DNA from: an uncultured Pseudomonadales bacterium
Lineage (GTDB): Bacteria > Pseudomonadota > Gammaproteobacteria > Pseudomonadales > Pseudohongiellaceae
Direction: 5' to 3'
Assembly: GCA_947259995.1 (NCBI GenBank)
Contig: CAMYOK010000007.1
Span: forward strand, 124,001 to 188,000
DNA: 64,000 nucleotides
In this document: positions 8,491 through 16,812 of the stretch, in pieces
How the letters are laid out: each line of letters opens with the position of its first letter
Numbering within the stretch: position 1 is the stretch's first letter
Position numbers and translations under genes: made by a program
The notes under the pieces: model-generated
Seen by the model: only the letters and a program-made list of their open reading frames with translations
What the model was told of the DNA's origin: nothing
The model's database searches: none

Positions 8491-9615
8491 ATGATCACTC
8501 TAAACAGTTTTATTGCGTCATTGGCAATTTCGCAGGCAATGTTTCTTGCAGTCTTTATGCTGTTACATTTTAGAAGCAGCACTACTGGCAAGCTCTTGGT
8601 GTTATTTTCAGTCTGTCTGAGCGCCTATTTGCTCACCACGATCCCGCCCATCATTAGCAATCCCTATGTGTCGTTCATCCTCTTCCGCTTCGCTGTTTCC
8701 ACCCCAGCTGTACTTTGGATTATCGCTAATCGTTTATTCGATGATCGCCGTGACATTCCCGCGCTGACCATCGCCCTTATTGCTTTCTATCTCATTGCTA
8801 ATGGGACAGGGGCATTGCTGTACTACCGCGGTTTCGATTTTACCCGCATAAGCTTCTTTTTTACCTTTGTGGTCTCACACGCAGTCATGCTGGGTTTTGC
8901 GATTCACGTGGTATACCTAGGCATCACAGGCAAATCTGACGACTTGATCGAATCACGACGCAAGGTGCGTATCCCTTTGGTGATTGCCATGGGCATACTC
9001 AATGCTGTCATCATTGGCACCGCATTCGTTAATTATGCGATCAACATTGTCCTAGAGATTAACGACCCTAGCGAAGTGAATTTATTCAGTAGTATTTTAT
9101 TATCCACGTTAGCGTTCATCGTCTGCCTAACTCTTAATATCAGAATCTTTTCGCTGCACACCGATGCGGCCATCTTACTCGCGAGCCCAAGGCGAGCAAA
9201 ACCTAATGCAAGCCCTGAGTCAGAGAATCCTAGCCATGCAGAGCCGGAGTTAGTTCAAAAAATACGCAAGGCCATGCATGAAGAGAAGCTGTACCAGGAA
9301 ATGGGCCTTACCCTAGGCCGGTTAGCCGAGCATTTGTCGGTGCAGGATTACCGCCTACGTGAGGCGATCAACAAGAAAATGGCATTCAGAAACTTCAATC
9401 AGTTTCTCAATAGTTTTAGGATCGCCGAGGCGAGCAGACTACTCAAGAGCAGCCGCATTCCAATTGCCACCATTGCATTGGATGTGGGGTACGCATCCCT
9501 GAGCTCTTTCAACAAAGCGTTCAAAGAGCATCACGGCGTACCACCAAGGGATTTCCGCGTGTCCGGAAAACTCGAAGGTGCCGCAGAAAAAATTCTTAAG
9601 ACCCCGCACCATTAA
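8491..9615 (+). CDS. Membrane-anchored AraC-family transcriptional regulator
   Basis: A 374-residue protein. The first about 225 residues contain roughly seven hydrophobic membrane segments. A linker of about 30 residues leads to a C-terminal AraC/XylS DNA-binding domain (about 255-360), with the first helix-turn-helix near LGRLAEHLSVQDYRLREAIN and the second near IATIALDVGYASLSSFNKAFKEHHGVPP. This layout suggests a one-component sensor that reads a membrane or periplasmic signal. It sits right after the TonB receptor, which makes that gene the obvious target, but this is inference. It is convergent with the dehydrogenase gene, with only two bases between the stops. Confidence 0.88.
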   Translation: MITLNSFIASLAISQAMFLAVFMLLHFRSSTTGKLLVLFSVCLSAYLLTTIPPIISNPYVSFILFRFAVSTPAVLWIIANRLFDDRRDIPALTIALIAFYLIANGTGALLYYRGFDFTRISFFFTFVVSHAVMLGFAIHVVYLGITGKSDDLIESRRKVRIPLVIAMGILNAVIIGTAFVNYAINIVLEINDPSEVNLFSSILLSTLAFIVCLTLNIRIFSLHTDAAILLASPRRAKPNASPESENPSHAEPELVQKIRKAMHEEKLYQEMGLTLGRLAEHLSVQDYRLREAINKKMAFRNFNQFLNSFRIAEASRLLKSSRIPIATIALDVGYASLSSFNKAFKEHHGVPPRDFRVSGKLEGAAEKILKTPHH

Positions 9616-9617
9616 TT

Positions 9618-10469
9618 CTACTTAAGGAAAGTCTCGTAGACTTGTCGCTGCAGCTTCAAACCGTCGGGGTCAGCTGTTGTCTTAAGCTCACAAAAGGCGT
9701 TTGCCCATTGTGAGGTACGCGTGCGCACGGGTGGATTTTCAGACTCCATGCATTGAATCACCACTTCGGCCACCTCATCACAGCTCTGATATGCGCTGTC
9801 ACCGCGTGCTTGGGCGCCGCCTATATATTTTTGAATGATAGGGAGATACTCATCCTCCAACATCCCGCCAGTGGCTTGAACGTGCGCCAGCGCCGCATTG
9901 GCAAACTCTGAACGAATCCCCCCCGGCTCAACACTGGTAAAATTCACTCCGAAGCTTGGCTGCACATAACAGGCTAGCGACTCGGTATAGCCCTCTACTG
10001 CGAATTTTGAGGCACAATAAATCTCATTGAAAGGCTGCCCTACTAAACCACCTACCGATGAAATATTAATGATGTGACCAGAACGTGCTTCGCGCATCGC
10101 CCCGATGACCGCCTTGGTCGTGCGCACTACCCCCATGAAATTAACATTCATGATCCACTCGATATCTTCCTCGCTCGCCTGTTCTGTCGAGCGTACAAAT
10201 CCCGAGCCCGCATTATTGATTAGCACATCGATTCGTCCCTGTGCGGCGAAAACTGAATCAATACAGGCGTTAACGCTAGCGCTACTCGCGACGTCTAGAG
10301 CAAGAATTTCGAGTGTCACATTAGCCGCTTGCGCCGCTTCTTCAAGTTGTGCGCTCTTATCCAGATTGCGCATCGTTGCATAGACAATATGACCTTTCTG
10401 CGCAGCCTGTACTGCAATAGAAATTCCTAGGCCTGCCGAGCATCCTGTTATTAGCACTACCTTTTTCAT
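9618..10469 (-). CDS. Short-chain dehydrogenase/reductase
   Basis: A 283-residue classical SDR. It has the dinucleotide-binding TGCSAGLG (8-15), NNAG (85-88) and the catalytic Ser138, Tyr151 and Lys155 (YCASK). The C-terminal PGGIRSEF region is normal. The start at 10469 follows GAGGAGAG; a longer reading from 10535 would run through the operator. The substrate is unknown. It is transcribed divergently from the MerR regulator through a promoter with a 19-bp spacer, so it is probably the regulated target. Confidence 0.9.
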   Translation of the reverse strand: MKKVVLITGCSAGLGISIAVQAAQKGHIVYATMRNLDKSAQLEEAAQAANVTLEILALDVASSASVNACIDSVFAAQGRIDVLINNAGSGFVRSTEQASEEDIEWIMNVNFMGVVRTTKAVIGAMREARSGHIINISSVGGLVGQPFNEIYCASKFAVEGYTESLACYVQPSFGVNFTSVEPGGIRSEFANAALAHVQATGGMLEDEYLPIIQKYIGGAQARGDSAYQSCDEVAEVVIQCMESENPPVRTRTSQWANAFCELKTTADPDGLKLQRQVYETFLK

Positions 10470-10501
10470 CTGCTCTCCTCGCGAATCCGGTGATTTGGGA
10501 T

Positions 10502-10515
10502 TGTGTTGCAACACA
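10502..10515. promoter_or_regulatory. Perfect 14-bp palindrome near the SDR transcription start
   Basis: TGTGTTGCAACACA is a perfect palindrome directly downstream of the -10 of the SDR promoter and 33 bases before the SDR start codon. It could be a second operator or part of the 5' untranslated region. Confidence 0.35.
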
Positions 10516-10545
10516 GTATGCATGTTAGAGTGCACTTTAAGTCAA
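10515..10545 (-). promoter_or_regulatory. MerR-type promoter and operator for the SDR gene
   Basis: Read on the minus strand, TTGACT (10545-10540) and CATACT (10520-10515) are -35 and -10 boxes separated by 19 bp, the long spacer typical of MerR-activated promoters. The spacer carries a near-perfect 16-bp dyad at 10525-10540 (TTAGAGTGCACTTTAA, 14 of 16 symmetric). This is where a MerR dimer would bind and untwist the DNA. Confidence 0.7.
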
Positions 10546-10577
10546 GCATTCTCGGTTTATCGATTAGGGAGATTATA

Positions 10578-10976
10578 ATGAGCTTACTGAGTGTCTCGGA
10601 AGCCGTTGCAGAAACCGGTTTAAGCGCACACACACTACGTTATTACGAGAAAGAAATGCTGCTCTTGGAAGTCCCAAGAGACGCCGGAGGACGGCGCTTT
10701 TATACCAAAGAGTTAATTTCAGCGCTTAAGTTTATTAGCGCGCTGCGCGCCACTGGTATGCCAATTCAAGGAATCAAAGACTATATCGAACTCTATAGTC
10801 GTGGCGAACAGACGGCCACTGAGCGTATGGAGCTATTAAAATCCCATGAGGACGCCGTCAAACAACAACTACAAGCGACCAAAGACAGCTTGCAACTTAT
10901 CCGCAGAAAAATTAACTTTTATGAAGAAACACTCGCGTCGCGCTACGCGGAGAATAAACGAGCCCAAGGAAATTAA
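10578..10976 (+). CDS. MerR-family transcriptional regulator
   Basis: A 132-residue regulator. The N-terminal winged helix (LSVSEAVAETGLSAHTLRYYEKEMLL, up to about residue 75) is MerR class. A coiled dimerisation helix follows (about 80-125). No cysteine metal-binding loop is present, so it is not a classic metal sensor; MerR proteins beside an SDR often respond to electrophiles or aldehydes, which is inference. The start at 10578 follows AGGGAG at proper distance; a reading from 10503 would add 25 residues through the operator. It ends two bases before hinT, so the two are probably co-transcribed. Confidence 0.9.
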   Translation: MSLLSVSEAVAETGLSAHTLRYYEKEMLLLEVPRDAGGRRFYTKELISALKFISALRATGMPIQGIKDYIELYSRGEQTATERMELLKSHEDAVKQQLQATKDSLQLIRRKINFYEETLASRYAENKRAQGN

Positions 10977-10978
10977 AA

Positions 10979-11326
10979 ATGAGTGATGCATGTCTATTTT
11001 GCAATATTGCCGCAGGCAAAATCCCGTCTCAGCAAGTCTATTGCGACGAACATATCGTAGCCTTTCGCGACATAAGCCCAGCAGCCCCACAGCACATCTT
11101 ATTGATTCCACGCAAACATATTCTTAGCGTTGCGCAATTGGAAGATGAGGATCAAGCGCTAATGGGGCATTTAATGCTACAGGCAAAAAAAGTGGCGGAA
11201 CAAGAAGGTTTTGCCAATAGCGGGTTTCGCTGCGTTTTCAATACAGGCGATGACGGCGGGCAAACCGTCGGGCATATACACTTGCATTTACTCGCAGGCA
11301 GAGGCCTTACTTGGCCCCCTGGCTAA
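10979..11326 (+). CDS. hinT: HIT-family purine nucleoside phosphoramidase (HinT-like)
   Basis: A 115-residue histidine triad protein. The triad H99-I-H101-L-H103 near the C-terminus is intact, and the N-terminal CLFCNIAAGKIP is the usual HinT start. The family hydrolyses phosphoramidates and adenylates of nucleotides. It follows merR with a 2-base gap and a good AAGGAAA ribosome binding site. The last four bases overlap the end of the convergent mtnA gene. Confidence 0.92.
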   Translation: MSDACLFCNIAAGKIPSQQVYCDEHIVAFRDISPAAPQHILLIPRKHILSVAQLEDEDQALMGHLMLQAKKVAEQEGFANSGFRCVFNTGDDGGQTVGHIHLHLLAGRGLTWPPG

Positions 11327-12414
11327 GGAGCTATCGCCTGCAAACTTTCCTTATTAGCGTCAAATAGCCCTTTTTCGGTTATGAGCGCTGTAACTAGTCG
11401 TGCAGGCGTCACATCAAACCCATAATTGCTGACCGCACTCGCCTGGGTCATGACTTGTACCTTAGTCAATTGGCCTTGCGCGTCTAAGCCTTGCATATGC
11501 GAGACCTCATGCGCGTGACGCTGCTCGATTGGTATCTCTTTGACACCGTTGTGCAGTGCAAAATCGATCGTCGAAACTGGCAAGGCGACATAGAAGGGCA
11601 CCTCATTATCAAAGGCCGCGAGTGCCTTGAGATAGGTACCAATTTTATTACACACATCGCCGCTTGCGGTGGTGCGATCACTGCCCACGATACACATATC
11701 GACATCACCATGTTGCATCAAGTGGCCACCGGCATTGTCTACTATGACAGTATGCGCGATCCCCTCCTGCTGCAACTCCCAAGCGGTAAGAAACGCGCCC
11801 TGATTTCTCGGCCTCGTTTCATCGACCCAAACATGCACCGGGATTCCTGCCCGGTGAGCTTTATAAATTGGCGCCAACGCAGTGCCCCAGTCCACAGTGG
11901 CCAGCCAACCGGCGTTGCAGTGCGTTAAGATGTTCAAACAACTCGCCTCTGGGTTCTTCTCAAGCTTATCCTGCCAGGCAGCAGCAATGATCGCTAAACC
12001 ATGGTCACCGATCGCCGAGCACGCTGCAGCATCCTCCTCGGCTAAGCGATTCGCCAGATCCAAAGCAATTGCTGCGCGCTCTTGCGGGGGCAATGCGCAA
12101 AGCGCACTCTCCATTTGAATCAAAGCCCATTGCAGGTTGACGGCAGTAGGACGAGTAGCACGCAGTAATGTGCACACTTGACGTACCGAGTCATGCCCAT
12201 CACGCATCGCAAGAAACACCCCGTACGCCGCGGTTATTCCAATCAACGGAGCCCCACGCACTTGCATGGAGGTAATGGCATCACAAGCTTGCTCTAAAGA
12301 GTTGATGACAATGATTGCAAATTGATGCGGTAAGCGCGTCTGGTCGATGATGCGCACACACTGTTCTGCTTCGTCAAACCAGATAGTTCTTATCGCCTTG
12401 CCATTAACTTGCAT
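11323..12414 (-). CDS. mtnA: S-methyl-5-thioribose-1-phosphate isomerase (MtnA family)
   Basis: A 363-residue MtnA-family aldose-phosphate isomerase, related to the eIF2B alpha fold. It has RGAP (53-56), the catalytic Cys166 (THCNAG) and Asp246 (GSDR), and the family C-terminus NYGFDVTPARLVTALITEKG. It turns 5-methylthioribose 1-phosphate, or a close analogue such as 5-deoxyribose 1-phosphate, into the 1-phospho-ribulose. It is ten bases downstream of the aldolase/dehydrogenase gene on the same strand, so the two form one operon. No mtnB, mtnC, mtnD or mtnP lies nearby, which argues against the complete methionine salvage pathway at this locus. Which pentose phosphate it prefers cannot be told from sequence. 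Confidence 0.9.
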   Translation of the reverse strand: MQVNGKAIRTIWFDEAEQCVRIIDQTRLPHQFAIIVINSLEQACDAITSMQVRGAPLIGITAAYGVFLAMRDGHDSVRQVCTLLRATRPTAVNLQWALIQMESALCALPPQERAAIALDLANRLAEEDAAACSAIGDHGLAIIAAAWQDKLEKNPEASCLNILTHCNAGWLATVDWGTALAPIYKAHRAGIPVHVWVDETRPRNQGAFLTAWELQQEGIAHTVIVDNAGGHLMQHGDVDMCIVGSDRTTASGDVCNKIGTYLKALAAFDNEVPFYVALPVSTIDFALHNGVKEIPIEQRHAHEVSHMQGLDAQGQLTKVQVMTQASAVSNYGFDVTPARLVTALITEKGLFDANKESLQAIAP

Positions 12415-12423
12415 TGAAACTCC

Positions 12424-14406
12424 TCAAATGACTCGCTCGTTGCCGCCATCAACCGGCACTTGTGCGCCGGTAGTACACGCAAAGGCTTTGCCAGCCATTG
12501 CCACCGCCATCGCGGCCACATCTGCCGATGTAATTACCTGCGCAAGTATATTACTGCGTTTGTATTCATCGACACTTATTTTGTAATGCGCAGCTCGTTG
12601 CTCCAATACCTCATCTGTCCAGATACCGGTATCGAACACCGCATTGGGGTGAAGAGTATTGACTCTAATTGCACTACCTCCAAACTCGAGAGCGGCGACG
12701 CGAGCAAGCTGCGCCAAACCCGCCTTGGCAACCGAATATGCCCCGGCACCAGGCCCTGGTGCGGCTACATTCTTAGAGCCAATGAAAACCACCGAAGGCT
12801 CTAAGCCTAGTTTGAGATAGCTCGCACTTTGTCGCAGCACTTTCATATGCGCCGTGAGATTAAGCGCTAGCGAATGCTCCCAAGCCTCATCGCCCATTGC
12901 CTCTAGGCGCTTACTAGCGGGAAAGCTGCCTGCATTGCTGATGAGGATGTCAATGCCGCCAAAATGCGCAACGCCCTGAGCAATCGCTGTGTCGACCTGA
13001 GCTGAGTCCGTAACATCGGTGCAGATAGCAAGCACCTGTGCACTGCTCCACAGGCCCATCACCGACTTATTAATATCGAGGGCCAGCACGGCGGCACCAC
13101 GAGCCACAAAGGCCTCAACACAAGCTTTCCCTATCCCCGAAGCGGCACCGGTGACAAGCACAACGCGCCCTTCAAACTCAGGACTAGTTTGCGTGCGCTG
13201 CAATTTCGCTTGCTCTAGCTCCCAATACTCTAGATCGAACTGATCCTGTTGAGGCAGGGCTGACCAAGTATCTAAATGCTCTCCCCATTGAATCGCCTTG
13301 CGAGTATGTTCGGCAATATCGGCCACTATATTCAAGCGCTTACTGTTGGGGGCCAGATATACCATCCCTTTGTTCTTCCACACAGCAAAGCGCGGCACAT
13401 GATCTAAACATTGATGATAATCCGCCGCGTGAGCATCGAAATAGGTTCGATACTGATCACGAAATTTCCCAAGCTCCTGCGCAGGGTCTTTCTCAAAAAT
13501 GGCTGCAAACGGTTTAGTGTGAATACTGTGATCGGGCGTCAAGGGACCACGAGTTGCAATATCTTCGATGTTCTCGATTGCCGAATACCCAACAGAGTCG
13601 GCGCTCGCATCCCAGCGCAGCAACATCGGTGCACCGAACATCGCACTGGCTTGCGCGCGCAGAGCAGCCACTTGTTGATAATCTTGTGCGCTCGCGCAGT
13701 AATCTTTGCTCGCCTGCTTGTCTAATGCGCCTTTGCCCTGTAAATAGGCCTCGGCTGCACTAACCAGTTCAATCATGCTGTCATAGCTAGTCTTACAGTC
13801 ATCGTGAAAACTGATGATGCCATGATGCAACAATACGATGCCTTTCAAGCGCGTCCAGTCCACCCCCTTCGTCGCCTCATGTACTTGCTGGGCAAGAATA
13901 AAGCCTGGCATCACATAGGGCAGTATGAGGACATCTTCGCCATAAATATTCCGCAGCAATTCTTCGCCGTTTGGGGTATTGCTGATAGCCACTACCGCAT
14001 CGGCGTGAGTATGATCGACATATCGTAGGGGGATAAGCGCATGCAAAATTGCCTCTACCGACGGGGTGGGCGCACTTGGGTCCAATAGAGCGAGACGCAA
14101 TTCACGCATCATATCGGTATCGCTTAAAGCTGGTAACGCGGCTAATGCACGCAGATGCGGCAATCTAACTGGCGCGAAGCCCCCCGCCGCGATGGTTTGC
14201 AAATCCCAGCCAGAGCCTTTCACATAGAGGACTTCTTCGACCTCCCCAAAAACATTGCTTTGAGAGCCTTTAACAGAGGTGTTGCCACCACCATGAAGGA
14301 CCAAATCAGCATTACGACCAAGTAGCTGCGAGCTATATACTCGCAGCCCAAGAGTCGAATCCTTGGCAAACTCTTGTGCCTCTGCCTCGTCCCATAGATT
14401 CAACAT
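12424..14406 (-). CDS. Fused class II aldolase / short-chain dehydrogenase
   Basis: A 660-residue two-domain enzyme. Residues about 10-350 are a class II (AraD/FucA-type) aldolase with metal-binding HTH (132-134) and HH (194-195). Residues about 410-660 are a classical SDR with TGAASGIG (419-426), NAG (491-493) and the catalytic YSVAK (557-561), ending in the VPVDGG loop. The family is usually named bifunctional rhamnulose-phosphate aldolase/dehydrogenase. No rhamnose gene is present; the only partner is mtnA. I infer that the aldolase splits the ribulose 1-phosphate made by MtnA into dihydroxyacetone phosphate and an aldehyde, and that the SDR oxidises or reduces that aldehyde. Confidence 0.88.
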   Translation of the reverse strand: MLNLWDEAEAQEFAKDSTLGLRVYSSQLLGRNADLVLHGGGNTSVKGSQSNVFGEVEEVLYVKGSGWDLQTIAAGGFAPVRLPHLRALAALPALSDTDMMRELRLALLDPSAPTPSVEAILHALIPLRYVDHTHADAVVAISNTPNGEELLRNIYGEDVLILPYVMPGFILAQQVHEATKGVDWTRLKGIVLLHHGIISFHDDCKTSYDSMIELVSAAEAYLQGKGALDKQASKDYCASAQDYQQVAALRAQASAMFGAPMLLRWDASADSVGYSAIENIEDIATRGPLTPDHSIHTKPFAAIFEKDPAQELGKFRDQYRTYFDAHAADYHQCLDHVPRFAVWKNKGMVYLAPNSKRLNIVADIAEHTRKAIQWGEHLDTWSALPQQDQFDLEYWELEQAKLQRTQTSPEFEGRVVLVTGAASGIGKACVEAFVARGAAVLALDINKSVMGLWSSAQVLAICTDVTDSAQVDTAIAQGVAHFGGIDILISNAGSFPASKRLEAMGDEAWEHSLALNLTAHMKVLRQSASYLKLGLEPSVVFIGSKNVAAPGPGAGAYSVAKAGLAQLARVAALEFGGSAIRVNTLHPNAVFDTGIWTDEVLEQRAAHYKISVDEYKRSNILAQVITSADVAAMAVAMAGKAFACTTGAQVPVDGGNERVI

Positions 14407-14440
14407 TATCCGCTCCTCAAATTATGACTCTGTACAAATG

Positions 14441-14468
14441 CAAAACGCACCCCTAGGGGTGCGTTTTG
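14441..14468 (-). terminator. 28-bp perfect palindrome ending the exbD transcript
   Basis: Positions 14441-14468 read the same on both strands (CAAAACGCACCCCT and its complement). On the minus strand it follows the exbD stop by 44 bases and ends in GTTTTG, so it can act as an intrinsic terminator; it sits before the aldolase start and isolates the two genes. Confidence 0.7.
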
Positions 14469-14512
14469 TGTATCGAATGCTTGCTCGAATCAAAGCATTA
14501 TGTCTTGCGAAA

Positions 14513-14926
14513 TCAAGGCTCTACAATAGAGATATTCGCAATGCCAGCTTGTCGCGCCGAATCCATAACCACTACCAGAGTGTTCACGTCAGAGCGAAGA
14601 TGCGGCTTGATGATTACAGAAGCTGCTGGATTCTCGGCTTTTAGACGGTCAATGTTCGAACGAATCTGACTTGCCAGGATAGGACGTGGCTCACCGTTAA
14701 GAAGAATATCGTTGTTAGCGCCAAGCTCGATAAGGATGTTTTTCTTATCGTTGTCTTGCTCAGGAGGCGTGTCGTTATTCTCGTTACTCGCTGCATCGAT
14801 TGCGGTTTCCGAAAGGAACGTGGCCGTTACTACGAAGAAAATCAAGAGGATAAACACCACGTCTAGCATTGGCGTGAGGTCTACATTGCTCTCGTCGTTC
14901 TTTCTTGTGCCTGCGAGTTTTCTCAT
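14513..14926 (-). CDS. ExbD/TolR-family biopolymer transport protein
   Basis: A 137-residue inner membrane protein. It has a short cytoplasmic N-terminus, then NVDLTPMLDVVFILLIFFVV (residues about 14-33), the single ExbD/TolR helix with its conserved proton-path Asp (LTPMLD). An acidic linker and a periplasmic domain follow. ExbD works with ExbB and TonB to power outer membrane receptors. No exbB or tonB is adjacent, so it is an orphan copy or the last gene left from a split operon. A ribosome binding site (AAGG) precedes the ATG. Confidence 0.9.
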   Translation of the reverse strand: MRKLAGTRKNDESNVDLTPMLDVVFILLIFFVVTATFLSETAIDAASNENNDTPPEQDNDKKNILIELGANNDILLNGEPRPILASQIRSNIDRLKAENPAASVIIKPHLRSDVNTLVVVMDSARQAGIANISIVEP

Positions 14927-15165
14927 TGTCGTCTACCTTAAACGTGATTCTTAGTGATCGTTTGACTAGATCTGGGGTGCTAATTAGTGCCAAATTGGCT
15001 GCTCGAAACCCCAAGTATACCCGATAATCATCTGACCACAAGACCCCAAATGTGACGAAAATAGGAGAGTTTGATGACTTTGCAGCACTTCCCACGAAAA
15101 TGCTTGCAATGAATCCGGTGGTCAGACGATTGCCTCACCCAGACCACCGAAATATCGCTGGAGGT

Positions 15166-15750
15166 TTACTGCAAAGAGGAGAGAGTAAACTGAACAACTT
15201 CAGTTAGTTGCTTGGCGTTCTTGCCATCGCGTGAATTGACGCGCAGACCGTAAAGTGTATTGATCAGTGCATCTACTGCAAACTCTGCACTCACGCCTTT
15301 TTTGAGCTTGCCATCTTTGTCAGCTTCTTTCATACGCTTCAACAAGGCTTTGCGGATAACGGCAAAGGAGGCGCGCACAATTTTTTGGATGTCTTTATTG
15401 TAATTAATGCTTTCACAGAAAGAATTTACCAACAAACACCCCATGCTGCGCTGCTTATTGCTGACTGAAAGCACAGCTAGATCGAAGTACTTTTCAACCG
15501 CAGCCCAAGGTGCCAAGTCTACATTATTAAGGGAAGCGTCTAAATCTTTCGCAACTAGCTTGTTGTAATGATCTAAACAAGCCTTGAAAAACGTGTCCTT
15601 ATCACCGAATGAGTTATACAAAGTGCCACGATTAATGCCAGTAACATCTAGGAGCTTCTGCACAGAGCTCGCTTCAAAGCCCTCGCGCCAAAATTGCTCC
15701 ATTGCATTGTTTAAAACATCGTTGTACTCAAACTCCACTGGTCTTGCCAT
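15166..15750 (-). CDS. TetR/AcrR-family transcriptional regulator
   Basis: A 194-residue regulator with an N-terminal TetR helix-turn-helix (about residues 8-55, including SSVQKLLDVTGINRGTLYNSF, where GTLYxxF is the family signature). The C-terminal ligand domain is variable; it contains MGCLLVNS near residue 103, as in TetR_C proteins of the AcuR/YxaF group. The ligand and targets are unknown. It stands alone, with 230-240 base gaps on both sides that hold no recognised gene. Confidence 0.88.
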   Translation of the reverse strand: MARPVEFEYNDVLNNAMEQFWREGFEASSVQKLLDVTGINRGTLYNSFGDKDTFFKACLDHYNKLVAKDLDASLNNVDLAPWAAVEKYFDLAVLSVSNKQRSMGCLLVNSFCESINYNKDIQKIVRASFAVIRKALLKRMKEADKDGKLKKGVSAEFAVDALINTLYGLRVNSRDGKNAKQLTEVVQFTLSSLQ

Positions 15751-15981
15751 AATAAATGCTCAATCTCTTATCTGGTTCATTAAAGAAAGATTCACGCACC
15801 TATCGCAATCTTTCAGGAAATTAATCGGGCGCGATTGTAGTACACAAGCGACTTTTTTACATCTATTGATACAAAATAATACAATTGCAAAAATAGTAAA
15901 AAGCCGAGAAATACGCACATTTGCGCACACAAGGTAGAACAGCCGTTCAATTTTTACGTAGATCCAGTTCGCAATTGCGGT

Positions 15982-16710
15982 TCAGAACCCGGCAATCGTT
16001 ACCAATAAACCTATCAATCCACCTAATACACCGCCCCACACGACCAACCACCCAAGGTGTTTTTTAATCATGGCTTGAACGATTTCTTTTACGAGTTGTG
16101 GTGTCAACTCGTCTAGGCGCCGATCGACAATTTTCTCGATCCGCTCATACAGGCTAGCGCCTCCCTGATTAGAACTGGCAACCCCTTCCGCCAAAGAGGC
16201 ACGAAAGGCATCTGAATCCACTACGTTGCGGAAGTAATCTTTCATCTTTGCGACAAACGGTTCTTTTAACGGCGTCAATGCATCTCGTCCCCCCAACATC
16301 CCTAGCATACCTCCAAAGGAAGACGCCATGATGACATCGAGCAGAGACTCAAAGGCCTTCTCAAGATCTAACTTATCGATCATCTTGAGAATCTGTGCAT
16401 CGAGGCTCTTAGAAACACCACCGGATTCGTTTAGAAATTTCTCTATATTCTCAGTGCTGAAAAACTGTTGCATGATGAGTTTACGAATGCCGTGTTTAAA
16501 CTCCTCAAAATGCAGGGGTACGACCCCCGACCCGTAGAATCCAGGCACACGCTCAAAGAGCATATAAATAGCCAGCCAATTTGTGACACTTCCAGACAAG
16601 GCAAACAGACCCATCGTTAACAAATAGGGCGCTCCTTGAAACGGCAACAAGCCCACTAACACGAGGCTCAAGGCCACAAGATTTGTCACTAAACTTTTAT
16701 CTATACTCAC
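15982..16710 (-). CDS. DUF445-family membrane protein
   Basis: A 242-residue protein with two N-terminal hydrophobic segments (about 8-50; the conserved ALSGSVTNWLAIYMLFE motif lies at 37-53), a long amphipathic central part, and a C-terminal membrane segment (about 219-241). That layout matches the DUF445 family, whose role is not known. It starts with GTG behind AGGT. It lies downstream of the nitrilase gene on the same strand with a gap of about 100 bases. Confidence 0.82.
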   Translation of the reverse strand: MSIDKSLVTNLVALSLVLVGLLPFQGAPYLLTMGLFALSGSVTNWLAIYMLFERVPGFYGSGVVPLHFEEFKHGIRKLIMQQFFSTENIEKFLNESGGVSKSLDAQILKMIDKLDLEKAFESLLDVIMASSFGGMLGMLGGRDALTPLKEPFVAKMKDYFRNVVDSDAFRASLAEGVASSNQGGASLYERIEKIVDRRLDELTPQLVKEIVQAMIKKHLGWLVVWGGVLGGLIGLLVTIAGF

Positions 16711-16812
16711 TTTGATACCTGTAAATTAGCGCAAGAATAATCGAATACTAGCCAATGCTTAGGCGGCGCATCATAAGGGAAACAAGAAGAAGGGTTCAAG
16801 TTTAGCGGATAC

